NCBI GenBank assembly: GCA_014526335.1
Contig: JACTAT010000060.1
Span: forward strand, 186,001-250,000
Direction of reading: 5' to 3'
Length of the DNA: 64,000 bases
Source of the DNA: Chrysaora quinquecirrha
Taxonomy: Eukaryota; Cnidaria; Scyphozoa; Semaeostomeae; Pelagiidae
The notes below the pieces were generated by a model. The model did no database searches, had not been told where the DNA came from, and saw only the letters and a program-made list of their open reading frames with translations. Below, one piece after another: positions 11,306 to 26,600 of the stretch; position 1 is the first letter of the stretch; every line of letters starts with the position of its first letter. Both the position numbers and the translations under genes were made by a program.

Positions 11306-11394
11306 CTAAATTGCTCCTGGAAAATTAGAAATTTGATCTGTCATGGTTTTGAGGAATACAGATTGAAAAGATCTGCAATAAGTAATTCCAAAAT

Positions 11395-12012
11395 CAATAA
11401 ATGTAAATTATGACTATAGATACTTAAATAAAGAAATTTATAAATATAATTGATTAATATGTAAATATAAGTAAATAAATACGTAAAAAATATATGATAC
11501 AAAACTAAATAGACAAGACAAAAAATAAAGATAAAAAGAAATTCAACAAACGAATAGTTGACATTGTAAAAAAATAAATAAAGATAAGATAATGAGTAAA
11601 TAAGATAAGACATATAAAATCAATAGATCAACAAACAATTAAGTATATAGATATATGAAGTTACAAATTAAGAAATGTTGTAATGCACAAGCAAATAAAT
11701 AGAAACATAAATAAAAGAAAAATAAACAAAAGTATAAACAAATAGATGACTACCAAATTAATAACTTGAATAAATAGAAAGAAAAATAAGCAAGAGAAAA
11801 TAAAAAATAAATAAATAAACAATAAATTAATAAATCAAAAATAAATAAAGAAAAATAAATAAATAAACAATAAATAAATAAACAATAAATAAATAAACAA
11901 TAAAGAAGTAAACAATAAATAAACAATAAAAAATAAATAAATAAAATAAATAAATAAAAAATGAATAAATAGACAAACAGGTAAATAAAGAACAGACAAA
12001 CAAACAAACAAA
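11395..12012. repeat. AAATA/AAATAAAC low-complexity region
   Basis: About 600 bases consist mainly of AATAAATAAAC-type words, ending in CAAACAAACAAAC directly at the donor of exon 35. The open frames here are Leu/Phe/Tyr-rich artefacts of composition. Confidence 0.75.
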
Positions 12013-12013
12013 C

Positions 12014-12085
12014 CTGTTGCATTTTGAGTAATTGTTCTTGAACAGTTATTAGCATATTAAAACTTTCTTGAAGTTTCCCGCTTTG
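12014..12085 (-). CDS. nek9: NEK9-like exon 35 (last supported exon)
   Basis: [20 protein letters not shown] continues the coiled coil. The donor is GTTTGT within a GTTTG repeat. The stop codon must be in a later exon. Confidence 0.75.
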
Positions 12086-14987
12086 CTGATAAAAAAATGC
12101 AAAAATAACAATAGATAAAATGCAACAAAAAATCTCATTTCCCTCATTCCTAGGGACAGACTAAATGTTTTTCTATGAAAGTCTAAAAGTCACTTGCAAT
12201 GAAAGTTGTTCACAATAAAGCAACTCCTCCAAATTCAAAGGGGGTCTAAGTCTACCTAACAAATTTTTCAGAGGGGGGCATGGTCCCCTAACTCTAACCC
12301 CTACTTTTGTGGCAAACGAATTCAAATTTCAAAAGACAGAGGATTGATTATAGAAGGTAGCCGAGCATAATAATAAATATAGTGTAAAACGCTCAAATGA
12401 ATTGAGAAAATGTTGTATACTCACCGACTGTAGTTCTTCTTTCAGAGAGGCCACTTCATCTTGTAGCTGGCATTCTCTTTTCTACGAAATTCAATTCCCC
12501 CGTCAGATAATTGAATATCAAAATAAAGCTAAGGAATATCATTCACTGACAGGGGGTACAAGTCTACGCCCGTCAGACAATTGAAAATAACAATAAAGCT
12601 ATAGAAATATTACCAGTTGACAGGGGGTAAAAGCGTACCCTGTCATATAATTGAATATCAACATAAAGCTTTAGTAATATCATCTATGAACAGTGGATAC
12701 AAACCTCGGCTTCTTCTTTCTGCCATGTCATCTTTGATTCAGCTTGTCGTAGCTGCTCCTCCTGAGCGCGGAAAAGCTCCTTCGTTGCCTTGGAGATATA
12801 ACATTTGATAAATTTATGCATGCACTCAACAAACTCTTTCGGGCAGTATTTTTACTATTTTCCATGCACAGATTTTAAATTTCTGCCCTTTTCAAAGATT
12901 CACATCTGCAAACCAGTGCGCTTTTAAGGCCTGGCTAAACTCTAAGAGACATGTCGCGCGTGGCATGCCCCTCGACGTCCTACAGTTTACCAACCTCAGA
13001 AACTTTGTAGCGCGTGACAAAATTAGTAGCGAGAGACACGCAAATGTTTCTAGGTGACAACGGAAATTCAATTCAATTCAATTCAATTCATTCTTATTCG
13101 TAGAAATAAAATTTACAATGATAGAATTTACTCTACACGGCCCAAGAAAAGCAGAGCTTATCTTGCTTGGGCCGCTACTAATCTAAAAAAAAATTTCTTG
13201 TCTCCGCGATTCGGGGGACATGTTGCTCGCTTATCACGAACATATTTGGCAATTTTGGAAGACACGCCGAATACGATGTCGAGCGTGATATGGCGACCCT
13301 CGGAGCAGCAGAAGGCGGAACCAGTGGCTGCCATGAGAACCCATGAGAAATTCGAAATGTAGATCACCCAGCACTCTGCAGTGCAGTCTGCTGTGGATGA
13401 AAAGGCCCGACAGGCCAAACAACGATGACGCTTACAATGGCTGCCCAATGTAGTTGGAACGCCCAAGATTTTTCAGGTGAATCACTGACATTTTCGGTAA
13501 ATCTAGCATATTCACGAGCTTAAGCCCTCCCCTCCCCCTCAAACAATGTTGAGACTATGGATGATTCTCTTTTCAATCGCGGGAGGCCAGAATTAGCTGG
13601 AAATTTTAGTGTTAAACAACATTGTTTAAGTGGGAGGAGGGGGAGGGTAAAGCAATAGTAGGCAGTGAAAGAGAATTTCAGCACAGGCGTTCCAACACTT
13701 TCGGCAGCCATTGTGGGCCTTTTTGAAGTCTGCGTATTCGACAGAAGGCTTCTGTAGATAGTTGAAAGCAAGGGGGTACATCTAAGATTCTCATAAATGA
13801 AATAAATACTGTTTGAAGTTTTGATTTGAATATTTATGTTTATGTGGCATGGCGACCTGTGTCGGTGTTAGTGAGTTCTTCCACTTGAAAATGGCAGACG
13901 AAAACGAAAGACGAAAACGTTGAATTGAAAAGCCTCCTTTTGAAGATGAAAGGAAACCGACAAGCTAGGAACACAAAAAAAATTCGAGCTGTGATCAGAT
14001 TATATTGCTGCTACGCAGGCGCTTCACGCTGCTCCGCAATTAAAAAAATGATTTTACCTCTGTCTTTTCAAGTCGAAGTTTTTCGATTTGGTTTTTCAAA
14101 CGTAGTTCCGACTCCAAAGCCTCCTTTTTCACATTTTCAAGGTGCTGTAGAAGAGAAAAAGCGTGAAATATACAACATAATTCCAGCAGCTAAGTAAAGC
14201 TTCCAAATTACTAGATTGGAGTGGGAAAATGTTTGGACATATTTAAAAGCGACATTGTTCCATAGGACAGCACTTACTGGGTAAACTAGATTTTGCAGAA
14301 AATTGGAGCGATGATTCATTTGAGCTATTTGGAACCTATATCCACATCAAAACCAAAAGGCCGGTTCTGTGTAGACAGAGAGAGTTCGTTTTCTCACTTG
14401 GACTCTTCAATTAATTCTGTTGATCTTCCCCTGTATCTCGCAAGCTGACTGGTGTTTAAAACACAATGCCAATTCAGCTTCACATTAATATTGGTGCATT
14501 TCGATCTGCATCTGGGTATAAATTCCGCCTTAGTTCATTGTTTCGGTCTATATCTGACATTTATCTAAATGTTCCCTCCATTAATTTGATATTTTGTACT
14601 ACAAAACCTGTTCACCTTAGTCAATTGTTTCGGTCTGTTTCTGACGTTTTACTCTGAAGAATGTCATACTAAAAAAACTTTTAATGTTTTAAGTTTCTTC
14701 ACTGTCCTGAAGCCTGGATGACCTCAATAGTTTTTTATATAACAATTCGTTAACGTAATGACAAGTTTGCCAAAATACAAGAGCCCTAGAGTCCTCTCCC
14801 ACAGGGGAGGGGGCTGCGCCGAGCTTCCAATGAGGGACGGGCAGACATTGGACTGAAGAGTTGTTTGTTTGTGTTGTTTACCTTTTCTTGTTGCTCATGA
14901 AGATCTCTCATCGCTTTTAATTCTTCACATAATTTTGCTGCTTCTTCCTCACGCATTGCATTCCTACAAACAGAATATTGAATTAGG

Positions 14988-15066
<79 letters not shown>

Positions 15067-17641
15067 GAAAGATTGTATAAACTTATGATAAAAGCGCCCA
15101 AAATTGAGAAACCCTGCCATACACGCTTTTTCTATAAAGAACCACTTTATAAGTAACCTACATGTAGAAGGCCCGAATATTTAAAGAACTTATACTACTA
15201 AAGAGAACATCGTTAAGGAACTTCTCAATGTCGAATGTTTTTATCACTGCAAATAACCAACAACTAGAAAGCCGGGCCGGCTCCATTCATTTGCAGTCGA
15301 AAATCGCATAAATTGTACGTTACACATTATCAAATGTTTCCTTGAGTAGTCTCGAGCTTTGCTCACATGCAAGTGTCTCTCTTTTATTGTTAAGACCACT
15401 GTATGTGCAGTTAAAATTAAGGAACTATTAAGGAACTTTTTGAACTACAATTGCCTCAAAAGAGGTCCAAAAATAAGGAACTTTAAGAACTAGGCCTCGA
15501 GGTAGGTTCCTTATAAAAAAAGCGTGATATTCACAGATCAAAGATTCTTTTATAAAAATAAGTGCTATAAGTGTACAAATATAAATATGCCTCCTTAAGA
15601 TTACACTAAACAGCGCCAAACTGGAGGAGACTCTTGGGCTGTATGACCTTGAAAAGTTACACAACGAGTTCATTGAGCTCTATACCTTTGTGGAATTGTC
15701 GTTGGCTCATCATGCAGAACATTCGGTACAAATCCTACCAAGAAGCATTGTATGCCACTTGTCGAAAAATCTATCCTAGTGTTTGCCATTGATGATAAAT
15801 ATATACAAATATATAAAGAAGGCTCAACATAGCTGAAACACGACAAGCCAAGCGGGAGGAAAGCCTTGCTCGCCTTGGACTTTGTGACTACACGTTTTTT
15901 TTATAAGGAACCTACCTCAAGGCCTAGTTCTTAAAGTTCCTTATTTTTGGACCTCTTTGAGGCAATTGTAGTTCAAACAGTTCCTTAATAGTTCCCTAAT
16001 TTTAACTGCACATACAGTGGTCTTAACAATACAAGAGAGACACTTGCATGTGAGCCCCATGTGAGCAAAGGTCAAGACTACTCAAGGAAACATTTGATAC
16101 ATGCTTAGCGCACAATTTATGTGATTTTCGACTGCAATTGAATGGAACCGGCTTTCTAATTCTTGATTATTTGCAGTGATAGAAGTATTCAACATTCAAA
16201 AGTTCCTTAATGATTTTCTCTTTAGTAGTAGTATAAGTTCTTTAAATTTTCGGGCTTTCTTCATGTAGGTTCCTTATAAAGTGGTTCTTTATAAAAAAGC
16301 GTGTATTATAGGAGAGTTACTCATAGTGGGGTCTGTAGCCCAGTGGAATTGTCATTGGCTTTGGCTCTATGATCATACAGTGCAGGTTCGACTTGTGGGA
16401 CATGCCACTTGAAACCCTGTATAAGCAAGTTTAAAACAAAAAAAAGAAAAAGCTAAAGGTATATGAGTGTCTAAATTCTCATTACCAAATTGACTTTCCA
16501 CTTTTATTTCATACTTCTAGAAATTGTTGACAAACAAACACCAAAAATAAACCACTCCATAACGTAAACAACACAACGAAGATCGAATTCATTTGCAATG
16601 GAAAACACAACTCTTCTAATTGAAACGTGAAGCACAGAGATCACCGAAAAAAACCCCAACCGCGAGGATAACATTCACCATGCTTGATCAAACGACCTGC
16701 TGAGGGAAAAATTCAACTAGATTAACCCCCGTGTAATTAGCCCTTACGATATAAGAAAGCTTTGAATTAGACATCGGGATATAAACCTTCACGGGGGCTA
16801 CTGATGTTTACAATGTGACGACATAAATCACTACATGTTCCCCCGTATGATAAGCCCCAAAAGAATAAAAAAAGTCTTATTAAAAGCCAGGAAATCTAAA
16901 TCATCAGGGGGGTTCTTGAATTTGTGGTCTGACGGCACAAATGACTACACATCCCCCTGATCAATTAACTGTATTCAGTTAAAAAATGCACCAAAACAAA
17001 GTTACACGGGGGTTTATTTTGGTTATTTTGGTAATCACCGTTTATCTTATGCGATCTTTAGAAAGTCAAGAAACAGCACGCGATCAATGTTTAATCGATC
17101 AACAGATTCTGTTGTTTTAAAACAAATGCTAATTAATTAAACCACATGACGTCCTTAAAGCCCATGACTACGCCCATGGCAACGGCATATGATTTGCAGA
17201 AGGCAGTTGTTGCCATAGAGATAACAAATGAAGGTGATAGGCCAGCAGAAACTCTCGACCACAGACCTTTATGTCTCTTTGTGTTTAGGCCCTGGTCAGA
17301 CGATCAAACATTATTTGTCAAACATTTGGAACTTGTTTGTAAATCAAAATGCTTTACCGTTTGGATACGTCGTCATAAACGATGCTTGTCAAACAATTTT
17401 CACTTGCGTCAAGCAAAAAAATGTTTTTAAAATATTTCAAAAACATCATGCAACAAACTCTGTATGCTTGTCTAGCAATGTTTTATGACATGGCCAAACA
17501 TTCAAACATGTTTTATGAGCTTGGCAAGGAGCTTTCTTAAAACAACAGCAACTTTTACAACAACAACAACAAAAACAGCAACAACAACACCAACAACAAC
17601 AACAACAACAGCACCAGCAACAACAACAACAACAACAACAC

Positions 17642-17684
<43 letters not shown>

Positions 17685-20600
17685 AACAACAACACAAACA
17701 ACAACACCAACAACACAAAACAACAACACCAACAACCACAACAACAACAATAACAACAACGATTCGACTATTGCTTTCTTCATTCACTTCATGACAAAGG
17801 AACTAATAAGCGAAATGAAGAGCAAAAATTATTCAAGCTTTACCTCTCATGGTTATATGCCCCTCTGCCTTTACTCGGTCCCAGCCTTCCTCGCGCTACA
17901 CCACGTGACCTAAAATATTATTTAAAACTCCTAAGTTATTACAACGATAACTTTTCAACATAAATACAATTTTGAACAAATAAAAATAAGCCTTATAAGA
18001 ATTAATTATATTGAAGGAGCATTGAAAACAACAGGTACCTAATCTCGTTTGAACGTTCCCAACTTTGACTGTGAGGCTGGGTCTTTCTTGATTTCAGGTT
18101 TCTTGGCCTAAGGAAAGGAATGCAAAAAATACTACATAACTTTAATAAGAAACCTAGATCTAGGCACCCATAGAATTTAATAAACTTATAGAACTGCATT
18201 CAAATAATTAAGAAACCGATAATAATAAGGAGGGGGGGGGTAAAAGATTTGGTATTGTTACAAACCTTTCGCCTGAAGCAGTTGTGGGCTTTCGATTGTT
18301 GATTGTTTTTTCTCTGCAAAAATATTAGAAAGTTACTACTTTAAACAACTTTGCTTACACAAAAGTACCCTGGAAAACTCCAACGTGAAATTTAAAGGGT
18401 AGGGTTATCTCGACAGAAAAATAAAAAGGGTCAGGGTTATCTCGAATGTAAAATTTAAAGGGTAGGGTTATCTCGAATGTAAAATTCAAAGGGTAGGGTT
18501 ATCTCGAATGTAAAATTTAAAGGGTAGGGTTATCTCGAATATAAAATTTATAGGGTAGGGTTATCTCCAGTGTAAAATTTAAAGGGTAGGGTTATCTCGA
18601 ATGTAAAATTCAAAGGGTAGGGTTATCTCGAATGTAAAATATAAAGGGTAGGGTTATCTCGACAGAAAAATTCAAAGGGTAGGGTTATCTCGAATGTAAA
18701 ATATAAAGGGTAGGGTTATCTCGACAGAAAAATTCAAAGGGTAGGGTTATCTCGAATGTAAAATATAAAGGGTAGGGTTATCTCGAATGTAAAATTCAAA
18801 GGGTAGGGTTATCTCGAATGTAAAATTTAAAGGGTAGGGTTATCTCGAATGTAAAATTCAAAGGGTAGGGTTATCTCGAATGTAAAATTTAAAGGGTAGG
18901 GTTATCTCGAATGTAAAATTCAAAGGGTAGGGTTATCTCGAATGTAAAATATAAAGGGTAGGGTTATCTCGACAGAAAAATTCAAAGGGTAGGGTTATCT
19001 CGAATGTAAAATATAAAGGGTAGGGTTATCTCGACAGAAAAATTCAAAGGGTAGGGTTATCTCGAATGTAAAATATAAAGGGTAGGGTTATCTCGAATGT
19101 AAAATTCAAAGGGTAGGGTTATCTCGAATGTAAAATTTAAAGGGTAGGGTTATCTCGAATGTAAAATTCAAAGGGTAGGGTTATCTCGAATGTAAAATTT
19201 AAAGGGTAGGGTTATCTCGAATGTAAAATTCAAAGGGTAGGGTTATCTCGAATGTAAAATTCAAAGGGTAGGGTTATCTCGAATGTAAAATTTAAAGGGT
19301 AGGGTTATCTCGAATGTAAAATTCAAAGGGTAGGGTTATCTCGAATGTAAGATTTAGAGGATAGGGTTAACTCGAATGTAAAATTTAAAGGGTAGGGTTA
19401 TCTCGAATGTAAAATTCAAAGGGTAGGGTTATCTCGAATGTAAAATTCAAAGGGTAGGGTTATCTCGAATGTAAAATTTAAAGGGTAGGGTTATCTCGAA
19501 TGTAAAATTCAAAGGGTAGCGTTATCTCGAATGTAAAATTTAAAGGGTAGGGTTATCTCGAATGTAAAATTTAAAGGGTAGGGTTATCTCGAATGTAAAA
19601 TTCAAAGGGTAGGGTTATCTCGAATGTAAAATTTAAAGGGTAGGGATATCTCGAATGTAAAATTCAAAGGGTAGGGTTATCTCGAATGTAAAATTCAAAG
19701 GGCAGGGTTATCTCGAATGTAAAATTTAAAGGGTAGGGTTATCTCGAATGTAAAATTTAAAGGGTAGGGTTATCTCGACAGAAAAATTCAAAGAGTAGGG
19801 TTATCTCGAATGTAAAATATAAAGGGTAGGGTTATCTCGAGAGAAAAATTCAAAGGGTAGGGTTATCTCGAATGTAAAATTTAAAGGGTAGGGTTATCTC
19901 GAATGTAAAATTTAAAGGATAGGGTTAACTCGAATGTAAAATTCAAAGGGTAGGGTTATCTCGAATGTAAAATTCAAAGGGTAGGGTTATCTCGAATGTA
20001 AAATTTAAAGGGTAGGGTTATCTCGAATGTAAAATTTAAAGGATAGGGTTAACTCGAATGTAAAATTCAAAGGGTAGGGTTATCTCGAATGTAAAATTCA
20101 AAGGGTAGGGTTATCTCGAATGTAAAATATAAAGGGTAGGGTTATCTCGAATGTAAAATTCAAAGGGTAGGGTTATCTCGAATGTAAAATTCAAAGGGTA
20201 GGGTTATCTCGAATGTAAAATTCAAAGGGTAGGGTTATCTCGAATGTAAAATTCAAAGGGTAGGGTTATCTCGAATGTAAAATTCAAAGGGTAGGGTTAT
20301 CTCGAATGTAAAATTCAAAGGGTAGGGTTATCTCGAATGTAAAATTCAAAGGGTAGGGTTATCTCGAATGTAAAATTTAAAGGGTAGGGTTATCTCGAAT
20401 GTAAAATTCAAAGGGTAGGGTTATCTCGAATGTAAAATTCAAAGGGTAGGGTTATCTCGAATGTAAAATTCAAAGGGTAGGGTTATCTCGAATGTAAAAT
20501 TCAAAGGGTAGGGTTATCTCGAATGTAAAATTTAAAGGGTAGGGTTATCTCGAATGTAAAATTTAAAGGGTAGGGTTATCTCGAATGTAAAATTCAAAGG

Positions 20601-23600
20601 GTAGGGTTATCTCGAATGTAAAATTTAAAGGGTAGGGTTATCTCGACAGAAAAATTCAAAGGGTAGGGTTATCTCGAATGTAAAATTCAAAGGGTAGGGT
20701 TATCTCGAATGTAAAATTCAAAGGGTAGGGTTATCTCGAATGTAAAATTTAAAGGGTAGGGTTATCTCGAATGTAAAATTTAAAGGGTAGGGTTATCTCG
20801 AATGTAAAATTCAAAGGGTAGGGTTATCTCGAATGTAAAATTCAAAGGGTAGGGTTATCTCGAATGTAAAATTCAAAGGGTAGGGTTATCTCGAATGTAA
20901 AATTCAAAGGGTAGGGTTATCTCAAATGTAAAATTCAAAGGGTAGGGTTATCTCGAATGTAAAATTCAAAGGGTAGGGTTATCTCGAATGTAAAATTCAA
21001 AGGGTAGGGTTATCTCGAATGTAAAATTTAAAGGGTAGGGTTATCTCGAATGTAAAATTCAAAGGGTAGGGTTATCTCGAATGTAAAATATAAAGGGTAG
21101 GGTTATCTCGACAGAAAAATTCAAAGGGTAGGGTTATCTCGAATGTAAAATTTAAAGGGTAGGGTTATCTCGACAGAAAAATTCAAAGGGTAGGGTTATC
21201 TCGAATGTAAAATTCAAAGGGTAGGGTTATCTCGAATGTAAAATTTAAAGGGTAGGGTTATCTCGAATGTAAAATTTAAAGGGTAGGGTTATCTCGAATG
21301 TAAAATTCAAAGGGTAGGGTTATCTCGAATGTAAAATTTAAAGGGTAGGGTTATCTCGACAGAAAAATTCAAAGGGTAGGGTTATCTCGAATGTAAAATT
21401 TAAAGGGTAGGGTTATCTCGAATGTAAAATTTAAAGGGTAGGGTTATCTCGAATGTAAAATTTAAAGGGTAGGGTTATCTCGAATGTAAAATTTAAAGGG
21501 TAGGGTTATCTCGAATGTAAAATTTAAAGGGTAGGGTTATCTCGAATGTAAAATTTAAAGGGTAGGGTTATCTCGAATATAAAACCCTACCCTATAAATT
21601 TTACACTGGAGATAACCCTACCCTTTAAAATTTATATTCGAGATAACCCTACCCTATAAATTTTATATTCGAGATAACCCTACCCTGTATATTTTACTTT
21701 CAAGAAAACCCTACCCTTAAAATTTTACATGCGAGATAACCCTACCCTTAAAATTTTACATGCGAGATAACCCTACCCTATAAATTTTACATTCGAGATA
21801 ACGCCACCCTATAAATTTTGAAAAGGAGAAAACCCCACCCTATAAGTTTTATAAAGGAGATAACCCCACCCTATAAATTTTACATTCTAGATAATCCCAC
21901 CCTATGAATTTTACTTTCTAGATAACTCTACCTTTTAAATTTTACATTTGAGATAACCCGACCCTATAACTTTTACATTCAAGATAATCTTAACCTTGAA
22001 ATCTTTAAATTGTGTTGTAGCTCTTGCGTAGATAGTGACTTTTATGATTAGTCTTCCTTAATGTCAGCCACGAAGACAAATGAAAAACTTGACCGAAGAT
22101 CAAGCAATTAACTTACTCATTCGTTTTCTTGTTTCTTGGTGACTGAAAAACAAAAGATAGGTTTGAAGATTACCGTATAACTTCGTATAAAATTCCAGCT
22201 ATTTCAAACTCCACCGTTTAAGGAACTCTGACACACGCTGACACACTTCAACAGAGTATTAAACATCATAAATAGGCCGAAACAAGCATCTAATCATTCA
22301 ATCATAATCATTCAATTTGAAATACTGCTTGAGAATACAAACCAAGGTAGTAGGGATTGTAATTAGGCAATCAAAGCCGAGGGGCATTTCACTCTGCAAA
22401 AAGGCGTACGAGACAAGGAGTGAATTGCCCCTCGATCAAAGCCGCGCTGCTGGACAGGTAATGCCTTTGAAGGTGAATAAAAATCAGCACATGGAAAGGG
22501 AAACACAGAGGTGACCAGTAAAACTAGGAACTCTGTCCACTGTGTATCTCAATTCAAGATAGATGTTGATTAGACAGCAGACTGGAAATTTGCCATTTGT
22601 TTAATAATTTTAGCCCATCGTTTAAAGACTGCCATTCAGGCCTTGGTCAAACGAAAACCATTGATCGTCAAACATTGAGATTTTGCTTATAGGCAATGTT
22701 TCCTTTGGATTACATTACATTTCTGAATGAATAAATTTAAAAAAAGATAATAAGACTTTAAATGAAACATAAGAAAAAAGAATGAAAATAAAAATTCACC
22801 TCTGGTTCAGAATTAAAGCTTTCCACAGGCGTGAATTCCACACCACTATCAGCAAAGCCATTCTTTACGGTACCCCCGTTCTCTTTTACGTTTCCCTGCG
22901 CTTTCTTCAAGTACTGTGATGAAGCTGGGCGGGGGAAAACTCGTGAGAGGTTCAATGATGCTTTGTTTTTGTCTGACTCGTCTAGTTCTGTCGACGGTTC
23001 GACTTCTTGATTTTGAGCTTCTGTGAGATTCTATGAAAAATAACATTGAAAAGATTGGAGAAATTCGCTGCAAACGGGGTTCAGGGACACATAATCTAGG
23101 GCAAGCAGAAGGTAGAAGAAAACGAATTAAACAACTTATGGCTCAAGAGAAGTTTGAACGTCCCTTATCTCAAAATCCCAAGACGATGTAGCATTTCTGC
23201 ACGACAGTGAACTCTCCGAAGGGAATCTTCGTCACTGAAACAAACTAAGCATGCCCAGAGAGCTGGTCGCGCGATCGCAGGACCCGCCTGAACAATCAAT
23301 CCTCCTACCTTGTCCGCGTTTTCCTCATCGGCAGCGATCGATGTTGTCCGGACAGGAGGTGGGCTCATTTCGATTTCAGTGACCGAGCTGCTCCGACTCG
23401 TGCTATGCGGCGAACTGACGATAGTTGACGTAGTCAGCGCCGGATTTGTCGTTATTGCAACACCATCAACAATAGTCGTCTCCGCTATGGTGGTCTCGTT
23501 TACAGGTGAACTCGTATTCGATATGATTTTGTTTCTCAGCTCTCGATGACGTAATATACTTTGGTTGCTAGTGCGACGAATAATGCTGACGCGTTCTGAT

Positions 23601-26600
23601 TGGTTGGATAATTCACGCTTGGCAGTTGTCTTGGTGACAAGTTTAATGGCCGTTGATTGGTCGTCTGTGTCACTCGAGTCTTCGTTTGACGCATCTGCGC
23701 TTGCATCCACAGGGATACCAGCTTTCAGTTCATCTTCTATCCATGATGGAACCTAAGGTTTCGAGAGATCAACATCACCGACATTGTTTGGAGAATACGC
23801 AAAGACAAAGCAAAAAGCAAGCAAATTAAAAACAGATTGGAAAAAAATAAAATAAAAAATAGTAAAAAAATACATAAAAGTAATTGAAATAAAAAGATAA
23901 ATCAATAAATCAACTAACGAATGAATGAATGAATGAATGGACGAATTTGTAGATAATTATATGCATAAATAGATAAGGTGAATAATAGATACATAAAAAA
24001 TCAATGAATAGATAAATAGATAAATAAACAAATGACGAAATAGACAAATTGATGAATAACAAATAAATAAACTGAATAAATAAATGAATTTATTAATTAA
24101 TTGATTAATTAATAATTAGATAATTAGATGAATAGGTAAATAAGTAAATAAATAAATAAACAAATAGATGATCAAACAAATGAATAAATAAAAAATAAAT
24201 AAATAGGTAAACAAACAAACAAATGCAAAAAAACAAATCGACGAATAAATAAATAAACAAACTCAAAAGTAGGTAAATAAACAACTAACATTGCCAGTGA
24301 AATCCATTCCAGAGGTATCCGAGCTGTTCATTTCATCCGGCCCATGGCTGTTTACACTGCGAAAGAAAAATACAGATTAGTACCCCCGTCAACGGATGAA
24401 ATAACTAGTTAAATAACAACTAGGACATCTTTACCACGGGGGTCACTTATTGATAGTGTCACTTTAATAGAAGATTTTAACTTTATTAGCCTTCTGCCAA
24501 AAAGATCGCATGATTGTGTTTCAGGGACGGAGGCTTTGCGATTTATGGCCTACTGGTTTTGTCGTCAACTCTCTGATGAGCAGCCTGGGTTCAAATCCTG
24601 TTTATCGACTTGAACAGCTTTATATAAAATTGGGATCTTTTTCTCAGACATGAACAAACACATATTTCATTCGATTTGTATTTTAAATGCTTATCCATGG
24701 CTGTAACTCAGTGTATGCTGTTTTACAGTTGGTCCTGCAAAAATTAAAACTAAACACTGCCCTAATCACAACTGAGGAACTTGCAATTCAAAATCAAATA
24801 ACTTTACCCTATGACTATTGACCTGTGACCTGTGACCATTGAACTATGATATATGGCCTCCAATAAAGACCATGACCTGTGACCAGTGACCAATGACCTA
24901 CTATAAAGGCCATGGCCTGTGACCTGTGATCTATGACCTGACCTATGACCTACTATAAAGGCCATTACCTTTGACCTGTGACCTATGACCTGACCTACGA
25001 CCCAATAGAAGCCATGACCTGTGGCCTTTGGCAAATCAACTTACCTTGATGACGAGTCTTCTAAGTTATTTTTCGCGCCATATTTATGACTACTTTCCCT
25101 TCGAGAGATGCGTTTGCGTTTCTTTGGTGACGGGGCGATGGTATCAAGCTGCAAAAACACGTGGTTACCACAACATTTGATGTCTTGTAGATAAACAGGA
25201 TATTCATTTGATTCATCGTAGCCTAAACAAAACAAATACATAGGCAATGTTATTAACAACAGATCAACGAGTTCGCCATAACAGTTAGAAGCTGCTGTGG
25301 CGTCGAGGTGTAATGGTGTCAGGAGCATCAGTGTAGAGAGGGTTCGAGCCCAGCCATGGTAGCGTCACAGCCAGGGTCGGGATCTCGATTAATTAACCTA
25401 CTACTGAGAGATCCTATAGCACCTGGCGCTAAAAACACAATTTCACCTTCACTTTTATATCAGTTTTATGTAAGGTCGTGTGGAAAGGTACTTAGCCTTG
25501 AAGTACATGAACTTAGCGGCTAATTATATGAGAAATTTCAGCCTAGTCCAGTTAAACGGGCTGCAAATTCACCCCCTCTCACGTCACCTCTCTGCAAAAT
25601 TGATTTTGCGATTACATGAGATAATTTCAGACCGGGCTGAAAACTCAGCCCGGATGGAATTCCAGCCCTCCTTCACCTAGGCGGGCTGAAAACTCTCAAC
25701 CCCTTGGAAGCAAAAGAAATCAGATAGAAATAATGAAATTGCTCAACCAGGTCTTAAGAGGCGGCTACCCGTGAAATTTGTTGCTTGAAATGGCAACCGT
25801 AGGTGCTAAAAAATTGATGCGTGATCGGAAAAACAAACAGTAGCACGTTGGGCCAGGTATAGATCTGAATACAAAATATTCTGCTACCTGAAGCAATAAG
25901 GTCGCAGAACATTGACTTCATTGAACTTTTCAAGACATGCTTTTGAAGAATATATATATATATAAATTATATATATATATATATAATTATCTTTTGCATC
26001 CGACTATATAGTATCTCTTATATATAATATATATATATATATCTAATACTAAACATGCATTTATCATCTTGTATTTAGTCAAAAAAAAAAAAAAAAAAAA
26101 AAATTATTTTAAGTATTTTGTATCTTTCTTATTTTGTTTTGTTAACGGCCCAAGCTAGATAAGCTTTGCTTTTCTTGGGTCGTGTAGAATAAAGTCTTTA
26201 TATTATTAATTATACATTGTTTTAGGCTCTTTATTCTACAAATAAAATTGAATTGAATTGAATTGAATTTTGCTTGTCGCCTACTTCTTGTCGCCAATAT
26301 GATGTCACCGAATGAAGCCGTTTGTTTGCAATGGCGAGGGAGCACAGCTTCGTATTGGTACAAAATGTCCCCAAGACGATGCGTTTCACGATCACTTGAT
26401 CCATCTTGGCTTTATCTGACTTATCCTCATCCGACTTAATCTGACCTAATCCAACCTGATCCAATCTTGCTTAGCTTGACTTAAGTTACCATTACACTAC
26501 CTAATATTACTTGATATAGCCTGATCTTGACTGACTGACCTGACCTGACCTGATTTTATCCAACTCAGCATCAAATTATCTAACACTGGCTGACATTACC

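Noticed and set aside
11341..12055. Hydrophobic Leu/Phe/Tyr-rich frames suggesting membrane proteins
   Set aside because: Low-complexity AAATA repeats read on the minus strand; no conservation signal or start context.
14869..15156. 95-codon frame with a Tyr-Ile run
   Set aside because: It is the (TA)n microsatellite read in frame; the real coding here is exon 31 on the other strand.
17485..17913. 142-codon Thr-rich and 93-codon Val-rich open frames
   Set aside because: Both are products of the (CAA)n microsatellite; no start context, domain or splice support.
18387..21999. Regular 31-base repeats resembling a CRISPR array
   Set aside because: There are no unique spacers; the whole 31 bases repeat head to tail, and the setting is a eukaryotic intron. 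It is a satellite.
23165..23308. Extension of exon 25 to the end of its open frame ([17 protein letters not shown]...)
   Set aside because: The donor GACAAG/GTAGGA at 23,308 keeps phase with exon 26; the extension looks like intron.
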